This document shows positions 28,160 to 37,180 of a stretch of DNA of 64,000 nucleotides, piece after piece (the first letter of the stretch is position 1; each line of letters begins with the position of its first letter). The stretch comes from Algihabitans albus (GTDB lineage Bacteria; Pseudomonadota; Alphaproteobacteria; Kiloniellales; DSM-21159), in the NCBI RefSeq assembly GCF_003572205.1, contig NZ_QXNY01000002.1, positions 124,001-188,000 of the forward strand. Reading direction: 5' to 3'. Both the position numbers and the translations under genes were made by a program. The notes beneath the pieces are model-generated. The model searched no databases. It saw nothing but the letters and a program-made list of their open reading frames with translations, and had not been told where the DNA came from.

Positions 28160-28183
28160 CCTGGTTGTTTACCTGGTTGTTTA
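28160..28183 (-). repeat. Perfect 12-base tandem repeat in the leader of the binding-protein gene
   Basis: CCTGGTTGTTTA occurs twice back to back (28160-28171 and 28172-28183). On the coding strand this reads TAAACAACCAGG twice, directly followed by GGAGATTGAGAC and the start codon. The copy nearest the gene touches the ribosome-binding site, so it could be an operator, a small-RNA pairing site or a simple duplication. Confidence 0.8.
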
Positions 28184-28415
28184 TCCGTCTTTCGCCGGCG
28201 CCGGGCGGAGGTTATCGGCGCCGGCGGATTCAATCGCATCCTCCGCCAGAAGGTGCGCTTGCCATACTATATCCAGGGTTGCCCCCGATCTGTACAGGTC
28301 TGCGCAAGAAGAGCTGTGACGCAGCCTCGGCGGAGCCACGGTCTCGCAGGACCGCGACAGGGCGATACCGCACAGTCGATCCGGGTCGATGCGGCGCGCG
28401 CCGGGCGGGGGCGTG

Positions 28416-28847
28416 CTACCTGCGCTTTTTGCGGCGTCCGCCCTTGGTGCCCAGGCCGATCTGCTTGGCGAAAGCCGAACGTTGCTTGGCGTAGCTGGGC
28501 GCCACCATCGGATAGTCGGCCGGAAGCCCCCACTTGGCCCGATAGTCTTCCGGTGTCATCCCATAGGTGGTCCGCAGATGACGCTTCAGCATCTTCAGCT
28601 TGCGGCCGTCTTCCAGGCAGATCAGGTGATCCGGTTGAATGGATTTGTTGATCGGGACCACGGGTGTCGGCGCTTCGGGTTCGATCGCGGAGGCATTGAG
28701 TTCCGCTAGTGCCCGGTGGACGGACCCGATCAGCCCAGTCACGTCGGCGGTCGGCAGAGAGTTGTTCCGCACGTAGGCTGACACCACCGCCGCGGTCATT
28801 CTCAGCACTTCGGCTTCGCTGACATCTTCTCGCGTTTCTTCGGTCAT
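28416..28847 (-). CDS. MucR/Ros-family transcriptional regulator
   Basis: This 143-residue DNA-binding protein is of the MucR family, global H-NS-like regulators of envelope, motility and cell-cycle genes in alphaproteobacteria. The N-terminal region (VVSAYVRNNSLPTADVTGLI) is the oligomerisation part. The C-terminal region has ICLEDGRKLKMLKRHL, MTPEDYRAKWGLPADYPMVAP and a basic tail. The prokaryotic zinc finger appears degenerate: the second cysteine is Asp (CLEDG) and the last histidine position is Tyr (RTTYG). The start at 28847 was chosen by family N-terminus; a GTG at 28862 is also possible. Autoregulation at the AT-rich upstream region is plausible. Confidence 0.88.
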   Translation of the reverse strand: MTEETREDVSEAEVLRMTAAVVSAYVRNNSLPTADVTGLIGSVHRALAELNASAIEPEAPTPVVPINKSIQPDHLICLEDGRKLKMLKRHLRTTYGMTPEDYRAKWGLPADYPMVAPSYAKQRSAFAKQIGLGTKGGRRKKRR

Positions 28848-29185
28848 TCTCAGCCGCCCCACTTAAGACCCCCAATGATCGTCACACTACGCGAAAGACT
28901 CGTTACTGAAAAGCATAAAGGTACGCTGTCTATTATTGAATAAGTCCCGCTTCACCTTAAGGAGATCACGACGAAAGCGATGCTGACGAGAGTGGAAAGG
29001 GCCACTTTGTCGAATCTCGCGAAAGTCTAGAAATTCGGGGTGGGAAGTCGAATTATGAAGTCCAGGCCTTGTGGTGAGCTTTGACGGCGAACCGACATAT
29101 GGTAGCGTTCAGGCCACGTCGGGGGGCGAAGGCCACCTCCACGATCCATCCACATCGGAGCCTGCGGGCACGGCGACTGAGAGTC
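28848..29185. other. Divergent intergenic region between mucR and rpiB
   Basis: This 338-base stretch holds no convincing gene. The segment 28909-28945 is clearly AT-rich in a GC-rich genome and contains TATTATTGAATAA, the kind of T/A-step-rich DNA MucR proteins bind, so it may include the autoregulated mucR promoter. A 16-codon ORF (28980-29030) has AAGGAG too far upstream to count as a good gene. Part of the region nearest rpiB is an in-frame upstream extension without a ribosome-binding site. Confidence 0.5.
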
Positions 29186-29626
29186 ATGACCGACAAGACC
29201 GTTGCGCTGGCTGCTGATCACGCTGGCTATGAATTGAAGCAGTGCTTGGCGAAGGAGTTGACCTCGCTCGGCTACAGCCTGCTCGACCTGGGCACGAATG
29301 GACCCGAGTCGGTCGACTATCCAGACTACGGCAAGGCGATCGCCACCGCCCTGGCATCGAAGAAGGCGCCGTGCGGCGTGATCGTCTGCGGGACCGGTAT
29401 CGGCATTTCGATCGCCGCCAACCGTAATCCCGCCGTTCGTGCGGCCCTGTGTCACGACACGACAACGGCCCGCTTGGCGCGTCAGCACAACGATGCCAAC
29501 GTCCTGGCGATTGGCGCCCGCATCACAGGGCTGGAAACAGCCAAGGACATTCTGCTCGCCTTTCTCGACACCCCTTTCGAGGGCGGACGTCATGCCGGCC
29601 GTGTGGAGAAGCTCGGCGCGCCCTAG
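29186..29626 (+). CDS. rpiB: Ribose 5-phosphate isomerase B
   Basis: This 146-residue enzyme interconverts ribose 5-phosphate and ribulose 5-phosphate in the pentose phosphate pathway. It begins with [14 protein letters not shown] and has the catalytic cysteine (Cys68) in [16 protein letters not shown] and the phosphate-binding [18 protein letters not shown] segment. I chose the ATG at 29186 by family N-terminus; the frame extends upstream to 29081 without support. It precedes glyA by 100 bases, the usual rpiB-glyA-nrdR order in the class. Confidence 0.95.
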   Translation: MTDKTVALAADHAGYELKQCLAKELTSLGYSLLDLGTNGPESVDYPDYGKAIATALASKKAPCGVIVCGTGIGISIAANRNPAVRAALCHDTTTARLARQHNDANVLAIGARITGLETAKDILLAFLDTPFEGGRHAGRVEKLGAP

Positions 29627-29726
29627 GGCCTCCGCTTCGGTTTTTGCGACGCCCGGCGCGATGTCCTGGCGCGATATCCCGGTACGGTTCGCCGCTAAAC
29701 AGAGTTTCAGACAGAAGGTGACTGCC

Positions 29727-31049
29727 ATGAGCCCCTCAGACGCCGCGCAAAACCTGGAAAGCATGCCGAGCGCTTTTTTCTCGGCTTCGGTCCGCGAGAG
29801 CGATCCCGATCTGGCGGAAGCCTTGCGCGACGAGTTGGGTCGCCAGCAGAACCAGATCGAGCTGATCGCCAGCGAGAACATCGTCTCTCGCGCGGTTCTG
29901 GAGGCCCAAGGGTCGGTGCTGACGAACAAATATGCGGAAGGCTATCCGGGGCGCCGCTACTACGGCGGTTGCGAACACGTCGATGTGGTCGAGACCCTGG
30001 CGATCGAACGTGCCAAGAAGCTGTTCGATTGCAGCTTCGTGAACGTACAACCGCATTCGGGCGCGCAGGCCAACCAGACGGTCATGCTGGCGCTGTTGAA
30101 GCCGGGCGATACGATCCTGGGCATGTCTCTCTCGGCGGGCGGTCATCTGACCCATGGCGCGGCACCGAACCTTTCCGGAAAGTGGTTCGACGCAATTCAG
30201 TACGGGGTGCGCAAGGACGACGGTCTGATCGATTTCGACGAGGTCGAGCGGCTGGCGCGCGCGCACAAGCCGAAGATGATCATCGCCGGCGGGTCGGCCT
30301 ATCCGCGCATCATCGACTTCGCCCGCTTTCGCCAGATCGCCGACGAGGTCGGCGCCTACTTCCTGGTGGACATGGCGCACTTCGCCGGGCTCGTGGCCGG
30401 CGGCGTCCATCCCAGCCCGCTGCCCCATGCTCACATCGTCACGACCACCACGCACAAGACCTTGCGCGGCGCGCGGGGCGGCATGGTGCTGTCGAACGAT
30501 CCCGATCTCGGCAAGAAGATCAACTCCGCGGCTTTTCCGGGTTTGCAGGGCGGGCCGCTGATGCATGCCATCGCGGGCAAGGCGGCCGCTTTCGGCGAGG
30601 CGCTCAGGCCCGAGTTCAAGACCTACAGCCGTCAGATCGTCGAGAACGCTCGGGCGCTGGCCGGAACCTTGATGGAGGCGGGTTTCGACATGGTCACCGG
30701 CGGGACGGACAATCATCTCTGCCTGGTGGACCTGCGGCCGCGGGCGCTGACGGGCAAGGCCGCCGAGGCGAGCTTGGATCGGGCCGGTATCACCTGCAAC
30801 AAGAACGGTGTGCCCTTCGATCCGGAGAAGCCGATGGTCACCAGCGGCATTCGTCTCGGAACCCCGGCGGGCACGACGCGCGGGTTCGGCACGGCGGAGT
30901 TCGTGCGGGTCGGACAGTTCATCGATCAGGTGCTCGATGGGCTGCGCCGTAGCGGTGAAGAGGGCAACGCGGCCTTGGAAGCAGAGGTCAAGGCGGAGGT
31001 GAAGACGCTCTGCCAACGTTTTCCGATTTATCCGGATTTGGAAGTCTAG
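29727..31049 (+). CDS. glyA: Serine hydroxymethyltransferase
   Basis: This 440-residue PLP enzyme converts serine and tetrahydrofolate to glycine and 5,10-methylene-THF. Motifs include [37 protein letters not shown] and the PLP lysine in [16 protein letters not shown]-terminal [15 protein letters not shown] is also conserved. The ATG at 29727 has AAGGTG upstream; the frame is open from 29439 but that part overlaps rpiB. It is followed by nrdR at 58 bases. It supplies one-carbon units next to the riboflavin genes. Confidence 0.97.
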   Translation: MSPSDAAQNLESMPSAFFSASVRESDPDLAEALRDELGRQQNQIELIASENIVSRAVLEAQGSVLTNKYAEGYPGRRYYGGCEHVDVVETLAIERAKKLFDCSFVNVQPHSGAQANQTVMLALLKPGDTILGMSLSAGGHLTHGAAPNLSGKWFDAIQYGVRKDDGLIDFDEVERLARAHKPKMIIAGGSAYPRIIDFARFRQIADEVGAYFLVDMAHFAGLVAGGVHPSPLPHAHIVTTTTHKTLRGARGGMVLSNDPDLGKKINSAAFPGLQGGPLMHAIAGKAAAFGEALRPEFKTYSRQIVENARALAGTLMEAGFDMVTGGTDNHLCLVDLRPRALTGKAAEASLDRAGITCNKNGVPFDPEKPMVTSGIRLGTPAGTTRGFGTAEFVRVGQFIDQVLDGLRRSGEEGNAALEAEVKAEVKTLCQRFPIYPDLEV

Positions 31050-31106
31050 TCGTAGTCCACCACACGCCTGCGTGGTGTTTCGGGGATATTGGGGGAGAAG
31101 TTTGGA

Positions 31107-31577
31107 ATGCGCTGCCCGTTCTGTGGCAACGAGGATACCCAGGTAAAGGATTCACGGCCGACCGAGGACAATGCCGCAATCCGCCGACGCCGCCAGTGTC
31201 CGAACTGCGGCGCTCGCTTTACGACCTTCGAGCGCGTTCAGCTTCGCGAGTTGACCGTGCTGAAGAGCAAGAGCCGTAAGGAGCCGTTCGATCGCGAGAA
31301 GATCTTGCGGTCGATGCTGATCGCGCTGCAGAAACGACAGGTCGACCGCGATCGCGTCGAGCGGGTCGCGAATGGCATCGTCCGGCGTCTGGAATCGTCC
31401 GGTGAAAGCGAGATCCCCTCGAAGCTGATCGGCGAGATGGTGATGGATGCGCTGGCGACTCTGGACCCGATCGGCTACGTCCGCTTCGCGAGCGTTTACA
31501 GGAACTTCCGCGAAGTCGGCGACTTCGAGGACTTCATCGGTAAGCTCGGCGTCGAGGCCGAAGACCAGACGCACTGA
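31107..31577 (+). CDS. nrdR: Transcriptional repressor NrdR
   Basis: This 156-residue repressor controls ribonucleotide reductase genes in response to ATP/dATP. The N-terminal zinc ribbon has the CPFC and CPNC cysteine pairs ([29 protein letters not shown]). The following ATP-cone domain carries [16 protein letters not shown]. The ATG at 31107 matches the family N-terminus and has GGGGGAGAAG nearby; a TTG at 31089 is an unlikely alternative. Its TGA shares a base with the ribD ATG (TGATG), so it begins the riboflavin operon. Confidence 0.97.
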   Translation: MRCPFCGNEDTQVKDSRPTEDNAAIRRRRQCPNCGARFTTFERVQLRELTVLKSKSRKEPFDREKILRSMLIALQKRQVDRDRVERVANGIVRRLESSGESEIPSKLIGEMVMDALATLDPIGYVRFASVYRNFREVGDFEDFIGKLGVEAEDQTH

Positions 31578-32740
31578 TGCCGCCCGGTCAGGTTCCGCCC
31601 GGTCTGCCGCCGTCCGGTGACCCGAGATCCGTCTCCTGGAGCCCACAAGACCACGCCTTGATGGCGACGGCCCTGCGTCTGGCGGAGCGCGGTCTCGGCC
31701 GCGTCGCTCCGAATCCATCGGTCGGCTGCGTCCTGGCGCGTGACGGTCGCGTGGTCGGGCGCGGCTGGACCCAGCCCGGCGGGCGTCCTCACGGCGAAAC
31801 GGAAGCCCTGCTTCGCGCCGGTGCGGCGGCCAAGGGGGCAACGGCTTACGTCAACCTCGAGCCCTGTGCCCATTGGGGCAAGACGCCGCCTTGCACGGAG
31901 GCCTTGATCAAGGCGGGTATCGCGCGCGCCGTGGTGTCCTGCGAGGACCCGGATCCCCGGGTGTCGGGGCGCGGGCTGCAACAACTGCGCGACGCCGGCA
32001 TCTCGGTCGAGGTCGGTTTGATGGCCGAGGAAGCCTGCAGCCTGAACGAGGGGTTCTTTCTGCGCATCAGCCGACAGCGGCCGCTTGTCACCTTGAAGCT
32101 CGCGACCACGCTGGATGGGCGCATCGCGACTCAGCGCGGCGAGAGCAAGTGGATCACCGGCGAAGCCGCACGGGCACGCGCGCACCTGCTGCGCGCCGAT
32201 CACGATGCGGTGCTCGTCGGTGCCGGGACGGCGGGCGTCGACGACCCGCAGCTTGACGTTCGACTGCCCGGGTTGACGTCCTGCAACCCCCTTCGGGTGC
32301 TGCTCGACGGCCGCTTGCGGACCCCCTTGACCCACAAGATGATCGCCGGGGCCGACCGGCAGCCGACCTGGCTTTTCACGCGGGACGACAATCCGAAGGA
32401 TCGCTTGACCGCGCTCCGCGAGGCGGGCGTCGAGGTTCTGACCGTCGGCCTGGATGCGGCGGAGCGTCTCGACGTGACGGAGGTGCTGGCAGTGCTCGCC
32501 GAGCGTGGCATCACGCGCCTGTTGGTCGAGGGTGGCGGCCAAGTCGCCGCTGGATTTCTGCGCGCGGACCTCGTCGATCGCTTGGCGTGGTTCCAGGCTG
32601 GCCGACTGATCGGCGGCGACGGCCTGCCTGCTGTTGCGGGCTTCGGGCTCGACCGTCTGGTCGAAGCGCCGGCTTTCGACTTCGAAGGCTTCGAACGCCT
32701 CGGTCCGGATCTTCTGGAATGCTGGCGCCGGGCGAGCTAA
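31577..32740 (+). CDS. ribD: Bifunctional riboflavin deaminase/reductase RibD
   Basis: This 387-residue enzyme performs the deamination and reduction steps that give 5-amino-6-ribitylamino-uracil phosphate. The N-terminal deaminase has zinc ligands in PHGETEAL and EPCAHWGKTPPC. The C-terminal reductase begins VTLKLATTLDGRIAT and includes GAGTAGVDDPQLDVRLPG and LLVEGGGQVAAGFL. The first 25 residues are proline-rich and not conserved. The start overlaps the nrdR stop by one base and ribE follows after 10 bases. Confidence 0.95.
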   Translation: MPPGQVPPGLPPSGDPRSVSWSPQDHALMATALRLAERGLGRVAPNPSVGCVLARDGRVVGRGWTQPGGRPHGETEALLRAGAAAKGATAYVNLEPCAHWGKTPPCTEALIKAGIARAVVSCEDPDPRVSGRGLQQLRDAGISVEVGLMAEEACSLNEGFFLRISRQRPLVTLKLATTLDGRIATQRGESKWITGEAARARAHLLRADHDAVLVGAGTAGVDDPQLDVRLPGLTSCNPLRVLLDGRLRTPLTHKMIAGADRQPTWLFTRDDNPKDRLTALREAGVEVLTVGLDAAERLDVTEVLAVLAERGITRLLVEGGGQVAAGFLRADLVDRLAWFQAGRLIGGDGLPAVAGFGLDRLVEAPAFDFEGFERLGPDLLECWRRAS

Positions 32741-32750
32741 ATCCTTCGTC

Positions 32751-33377
32751 ATGTTCACGGGAATCGTTACGGATCTGGGCGCGGTACGCAGCATCGAGCG
32801 GCGGGGCGACACGCGCTTCGCCTTCGAAACCGGCTATGACACGGCGACGATTGCCTTGGGTGCTTCGGTTGCCTGCAACGGTTGCTGCCTGACGGTGGTG
32901 GATCGGGGGCAAGGGTGGTTCGCGGTCGATGCTTCGGCCGAGACGCTGTCGAAGACCACCCTTGGCGCTTGGCGCGAAGGGACGCCGGTGAACTTCGAAC
33001 GTGCCTTGGCGCTGGGCGAGGAACTGGGCGGTCACCTGGTCTCCGGCCATATCGACGCGACGGCGGGGGTGGAAACGGTTGTTCAGGAGGGCGGGTCCTG
33101 GCGTTTCAGGATTGCCGTCGGTCCGGAGATCGCGCCCTACATCGCCTCCAAGGGCTCCGTCGCCCTGGACGGCGTGTCCTTGACGGTCAACGACGTCGAG
33201 GACCGGGAAGGGGACGGGGAGGGCGGCGGTGCGACCTTCGGGGTGAACGTCATCCCGCACACCTACGCGGTCACGACCTTCGGACGTTTGCGCGGCGGGG
33301 ACCGGGTGAACCTGGAAATCGACTTGTTCGCACGCTACGTTGCGCGGCTGCTGGCCAGCCGCGCGGTCGGCGTCTGA
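32751..33377 (+). CDS. ribE: Riboflavin synthase alpha chain
   Basis: This 208-residue enzyme dismutates two 6,7-dimethyl-8-ribityllumazine molecules to riboflavin. It begins with the universal MFTGIVTDLG, then shows SVACNGCCLTV, and the repeat of the fold gives GHLVSGHID and SVALDGVSLTVND. A glycine/acidic insertion (EDREGDGEGGGA) in the second barrel is unusual but keeps frame. The start at 32751 is fixed by the invariant N-terminus. It lies ten bases after ribD and 32 before ribBX. Confidence 0.95.
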   Translation: MFTGIVTDLGAVRSIERRGDTRFAFETGYDTATIALGASVACNGCCLTVVDRGQGWFAVDASAETLSKTTLGAWREGTPVNFERALALGEELGGHLVSGHIDATAGVETVVQEGGSWRFRIAVGPEIAPYIASKGSVALDGVSLTVNDVEDREGDGEGGGATFGVNVIPHTYAVTTFGRLRGGDRVNLEIDLFARYVARLLASRAVGV

Positions 33378-33409
33378 CGCCAGCTTTCTGGATTTGTAGC
33401 GAAGACTCC

Positions 33410-34561
33410 ATGGTGAATCCCAACCCGCAGGACCCTTGGCGCGTCACCTTCGGTGAGCTGGCCTCGCCGATCGAGGCGGTGATCGAGGAGGCGCGCAACG
33501 GCCGCATGTTCATCCTGGTCGACGACGAAGACCGGGAGAACGAAGGGGACCTGGTGATCCCGGCGCAGATGTGTACGCCGGAGGCGGTCAACTTCATGGC
33601 CACCTACGGTCGCGGTTTGATCTGCCTGGCCATGACGCGCGAGCGGATCGAACAGCTCGATCTGCCGATGATGGCGCGCAGCAACGAAACGCGTCATCAG
33701 ACGGCCTTTACCGTGTCGATCGAGGCCCGCGAGGGTGTCACCACAGGGATTTCCGCGCCGGATCGGGCCCGAACGATCAGGGTTGCGATCGATCCGAACA
33801 GCCGGCCGAAGGATATCGTCACGCCGGGCCACATCTTCCCGTTGATGGCGCGCGACGGCGGCGTTCTGGTGCGAACCGGCCATACGGAGGCCGCCGTTGA
33901 CCTTGCCCGCCTGGCGGGGCTCATTCCGGCCGGTGTGATCTGCGAGATCATGAACGAAGACGGGACCATGGCCCGGCGCGACGACTTGATCGCCTTCGCG
34001 CAGCGCCACGGCCTCAAGATTGCGACCATCGCCGATTTGATCGCCTATCGCCGCAAACACGACAAGCTGGTCGAGCGGCGACTGGACCGCAATTTCGCGA
34101 GCCGCCACGGCGGCGATTTCACCATGACGATCTATCGCAACACCGTCACCGGCGCCGAGCACGTGGCGCTTTGGCGCGGGCAGATCGACGACGGCGCGCC
34201 GGTTCCGGTGCGGGTCCACGCCCTTAACCTCTTCGACGACCTGCTGGGCGATCTGTCGCTTGGCCGGGGCGGCGAACTGGAGGCGGCGCTGGAGGTGATC
34301 GGCAACTCCGGGCGTGGGGTCGCGGTTTTGATCCGCCAACCCTACGCGAGTAGCCTGGAAGAAGAGATCAAGGCGCGCTTGGACGAGGGCGGGCGTCCCT
34401 CCGTGCAACTGCGCGACTACGGGGAGGGGGCACAGATCCTGCTGGACCTCGGCGTTCGGGACATGGTCCTTCTGCACAACACCAAGCACACCATCGTCGG
34501 GCTCGAAGGCTACGGCCTGCGCGTCGTCGGCCAACTGCCCCTGGACGGCGAGCCTGCATGA
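33410..34561 (+). CDS. ribBX: 3,4-dihydroxy-2-butanone-4-phosphate synthase with degenerate GCHII-like domain (RibBX type)
   Basis: This 383-residue two-domain protein makes dihydroxybutanone phosphate from ribulose 5-phosphate. The N-terminal DHBP synthase shows [38 protein letters not shown] and [14 protein letters not shown], all conserved. The C-terminal half is GTP cyclohydrolase II-like, but where active RibA has the HSECLTGD and CDCG zinc cysteines it reads [15 protein letters not shown] and LGRGGELE. With no zinc cysteines it cannot be a normal cyclohydrolase. This is the RibBX arrangement described in proteobacteria, so a genuine ribA should exist elsewhere. It lies between ribE and ribH. 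Confidence 0.9.
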   Translation: MVNPNPQDPWRVTFGELASPIEAVIEEARNGRMFILVDDEDRENEGDLVIPAQMCTPEAVNFMATYGRGLICLAMTRERIEQLDLPMMARSNETRHQTAFTVSIEAREGVTTGISAPDRARTIRVAIDPNSRPKDIVTPGHIFPLMARDGGVLVRTGHTEAAVDLARLAGLIPAGVICEIMNEDGTMARRDDLIAFAQRHGLKIATIADLIAYRRKHDKLVERRLDRNFASRHGGDFTMTIYRNTVTGAEHVALWRGQIDDGAPVPVRVHALNLFDDLLGDLSLGRGGELEAALEVIGNSGRGVAVLIRQPYASSLEEEIKARLDEGGRPSVQLRDYGEGAQILLDLGVRDMVLLHNTKHTIVGLEGYGLRVVGQLPLDGEPA

Positions 34562-34658
34562 CTGTCATCGGGTAGGATCGCGGATCGGCCGGCGGTGCGG
34601 CTCGGCCTCAGCCGGACGGTAAAACGCGTCGCGCTAAGTAACGGAGTAGGTAGGTTTC

Positions 34659-35123
34659 ATGGACGACCGCCCACACATTATGGTGGTGGAGGCTCGCTTC
34701 TACAGCGAGATCGCCGACGAACTGAGGGCCGGCGCGATCGAGGCGCTGGAGACGGCGGATGCCACCTACGAGTGCTTTGAAGTGCCTGGCGCCTTCGAGG
34801 TTCCGGCGGCGATCCAGTACGCCATTCGCTCCATGGATTTCTTCGCCGGCCGCCGTCGTTTCGACGGCTATGTGGCTCTCGGCTGCGTGATCCGCGGCGA
34901 GACCTCGCATTACGACTATGTCTGTGGCGAAAGCGCTCGCGGCCTCCAGGATCTGGCGGTGCGCTACAGCCTTGCGCTCGGTTACGGCATCCTGACGGTT
35001 GAGAACGCCGATCAGGCCTGGGCCCGCGCCGCGCGCGATCGGAAGAACAAGGGTGGTGAAGCGGCGCGCGCTTGCCTTCAGATGCTAGATCTCAAGCGCC
35101 GTTTTCGGCTCTTTCCCCGCTGA
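34659..35123 (+). CDS. ribH: 6,7-dimethyl-8-ribityllumazine synthase
   Basis: This 154-residue enzyme condenses the RibD product with dihydroxybutanone phosphate. Motifs are VVEARFYSEIADEL at the N-terminus, EVPGAFEVPAAIQ around residue 44, and ALGCVIRGETSHYDYVC around residue 72, with the catalytic histidine in SHYDY. GILTVENADQAWARA is the family C-terminal block. It follows ribBX by 97 bases and precedes nusB by eight bases, the widespread ribH-nusB linkage. Confidence 0.96.
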   Translation: MDDRPHIMVVEARFYSEIADELRAGAIEALETADATYECFEVPGAFEVPAAIQYAIRSMDFFAGRRRFDGYVALGCVIRGETSHYDYVCGESARGLQDLAVRYSLALGYGILTVENADQAWARAARDRKNKGGEAARACLQMLDLKRRFRLFPR

Positions 35124-35131
35124 GAGACGTG

Positions 35132-35608
35132 ATGGCCCCCGCACCCCGACACGATCCCGCGCGCAGGCGGCGTATCGCCCGGCTCGCCGCGGCGCAGGCG
35201 CTCTATCAGATCGAGGTGGCGGGAGTCGGCGCCGACGCTGTGTTGCTGGAGTTCCTGCAGCACCGGCTGGAGGAGGAGATCGACGAGGGTTTGCGGCTGG
35301 CCGATATGGATCGCGACCTTTTCAGCGATCTGGTCAAGGGCGTTTCGTCGCGAAAACCAGGGCTGGACGAGATGCTGACGCCCCTGCTTGCGCCCGACTG
35401 GACGCTTGGGCGTCTCGAGCTTCTCTTGCGGGTCATCTTGCGCGCGGGCGCCTACGAATTGGCGCACCGGTCCGACGTGCCGCCGAAAGTCGCGATCAGC
35501 GAGTACGTGGAACTGGCCCACGACTTCTTCGGGGGGCGCGAGCCGGCCCTGGTCAATGGCGTTTTGGATCGTTTGGCCCGTCTGGTCAGAGCCGAGGCGT
35601 TCGGTTGA
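35132..35608 (+). CDS. nusB: Transcription antitermination factor NusB
   Basis: This all-helical RNA-binding protein of 158 residues works with NusE at boxA in rRNA antitermination. Family segments are RLAAAQALYQIEVAG near the N-terminus, LLRVILRAGAYEL in the middle and VAISEYVELAHDFFGGREPALVNGVLDRLAR at the end. The ATG at 35132 is eight bases after ribH; the longer frame begins inside ribH. thiL starts four bases downstream. Confidence 0.94.
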   Translation: MAPAPRHDPARRRRIARLAAAQALYQIEVAGVGADAVLLEFLQHRLEEEIDEGLRLADMDRDLFSDLVKGVSSRKPGLDEMLTPLLAPDWTLGRLELLLRVILRAGAYELAHRSDVPPKVAISEYVELAHDFFGGREPALVNGVLDRLARLVRAEAFG

Positions 35609-35612
35609 ATCC

Positions 35613-36593
35613 ATGGGCGCGCGCGACGAATTTGCTGTGATCGCGCGTCATTTCGCACCTTTGGCGAAGGACGCGCCGGGGGCCTTCGGCTTGACCAACG
35701 ACGCCGCCGTGATCGCGCCCGACGGTGCGCGCGGACTGGTGACCACGATCGATACCCTGGTCGAGGGGGTTCATTTCCTGCCGGACGATCCCGCCGATCT
35801 CGTGGCCCGGAAGCTTTTGAGGACCAATCTTTCGGATCTGGCGGCCATGGGGGCCAGTCCCGAGAGCTATCTGCTGACGATGGCGCTGGACAAGGCGCGC
35901 GACGAGAGCTGGATCGAGCGCTTCGCCGCAGGTCTTGCCGCCGATCAGGCCAGCTACGGTCTTGTCATGTTGGGTGGCGATACCGTCTCGACACCCGGTC
36001 CCGTGACCCTGTCCCTGGCTGCTTTCGGGCGGGTTCCGGACGGGAGGGTACTCGAGCGTGGAACCGCCGAACCGGGGGCCTTCGTCTACGTCACCGGCAC
36101 GATCGGGGATGGCGCGCTGGGTCTTCTGGTTCGACAAGGCCGCCTCACCGGCCTGCCGGAGCGAGAGCGTGCCTTTCTCGAAACGCGCTACCGCCTCCCC
36201 GAGCCGCGAACCGCGCTCGGGCCGGGTTTGTTGGACCTTGCCACCGCTTGTCTGGATATCTCCGATGGCCTGGTGGCGGATCTCGGCCATATCGCGAAGA
36301 CCTCCGGGGTCGGCATGGAAGTTCGGTCCGCCGACGTCCCGCTGTCGGAGGCGGCGGGATCGGTACTCGCCGACGATCCGGACTGTCTGCCTTTGATTCT
36401 AACCGGCGGAGACGATTACGAACTGGCCTTTACGGCGGCGCCGGAGAATGCCGAGGCGATTGCGGCCTTGAGCCGCGAGACGGGCGTCCCGGTCGCCTGT
36501 ATCGGCCGGACCCTCGAGGAACCGGGAGTTACGGTGCTGGATCGAGAGGGCCGCCGGTTGGAGCTGGAAAGCCCCGGCTGGGTTCACTTCTAG
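35613..36593 (+). CDS. thiL: Thiamine-monophosphate kinase
   Basis: This 326-residue enzyme phosphorylates thiamine monophosphate to the pyrophosphate cofactor. It belongs to the PurM/AIR synthase fold. Motifs: LTNDAAVIAP and TIDTLVEGVHF for Mg/nucleotide binding, RTNLSDLAAMGASP, LGGDTVSTPGP, LDISDGLVADLGHIA and ILTGGDDYELAFTA. It follows nusB by four bases as in many alphaproteobacteria and closes the riboflavin/nusB/thiL run. Confidence 0.95.
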   Translation: MGARDEFAVIARHFAPLAKDAPGAFGLTNDAAVIAPDGARGLVTTIDTLVEGVHFLPDDPADLVARKLLRTNLSDLAAMGASPESYLLTMALDKARDESWIERFAAGLAADQASYGLVMLGGDTVSTPGPVTLSLAAFGRVPDGRVLERGTAEPGAFVYVTGTIGDGALGLLVRQGRLTGLPERERAFLETRYRLPEPRTALGPGLLDLATACLDISDGLVADLGHIAKTSGVGMEVRSADVPLSEAAGSVLADDPDCLPLILTGGDDYELAFTAAPENAEAIAALSRETGVPVACIGRTLEEPGVTVLDREGRRLELESPGWVHF

Positions 36594-36667
36594 CCGACTT
36601 TACTCGGCCTTTACCACGCCTAGGGGAGTCTGGGCCGGCGACTTAAACTCCGGTTCAGAGCTCGAAA

Positions 36668-37126
36668 ATGAAGCGCCTCGTAATTCTGCTGGTCCTACTC
36701 GCCCTTCTGGGTGGCGGTGGCTTTGCCGCCTGGACCTACGGTATGCCGCTCTACGAGAAGATGCAGGCGGAAAAGGCGGCGATAAAACCGGCGCCGCTTT
36801 ACGTCAGTCTGGACAAACTGCTGGTCCCGGTGATCGAAAACAACCGCGTGACGCATCATCTGACGCTGGCAATTTCCGTCGAGGTGGCAGGCCCGGAGGC
36901 CGATGCGAAGCTACGCGAGGCCATGCCGCGGGTCATCGACGCCTTCAACACCGAGCTTTACGGTTTGATGTCGCTGGAGTTCGTCCGCCAGGGCGGGGCG
37001 GAACTGCCGCTCGTCAAGCAGCGCCTCCTGTTGGTCAGCGAGCGCGAACTCGGCCCTGGCGTGATCACCGACGTTTTGATCCGGTCGGTCGACCGGGTCA
37101 AGGGCCAGCGCGATTTACAAAGCTGA
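36668..37126 (+). CDS. FliL-like single-pass membrane protein
   Basis: This 152-residue protein has an N-terminal membrane helix (residues 4-24, rich in Leu and Gly) and a periplasmic FliL-like domain. The characteristic pattern is YVSLDKLLVPVIENNRVTHHL, an AKLREAMPRVIDAFNTELYG stretch and KQRLLLVSERELGPG at the end. FliL associates with the flagellar stator, but no flagellar genes are near. It is flanked by thiL and an MFS gene, so it may be a stand-alone paralogue with another membrane role. Confidence 0.7.
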   Translation: MKRLVILLVLLALLGGGGFAAWTYGMPLYEKMQAEKAAIKPAPLYVSLDKLLVPVIENNRVTHHLTLAISVEVAGPEADAKLREAMPRVIDAFNTELYGLMSLEFVRQGGAELPLVKQRLLLVSERELGPGVITDVLIRSVDRVKGQRDLQS

Positions 37127-37180
37127 CCTGTCGCTCTGCAGGTGGCGCCGGAGAAGTGCTGTCGCTAAGCTCTCGCCGCC

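Noticed and set aside
28980-29030. A 16-codon ORF with AAGGAG upstream, possible leader peptide or small protein
   Set aside because: The Shine-Dalgarno is about 15 bases from the ATG, the peptide has no regulatory codon runs, and no attenuator hairpin follows.
33378-34658. Possible FMN riboswitch in the riboflavin genes
   Set aside because: I looked in the gaps before ribD, ribBX and ribH and saw no RFN-type conserved sequence; the gaps are too short or carry no matching stems.
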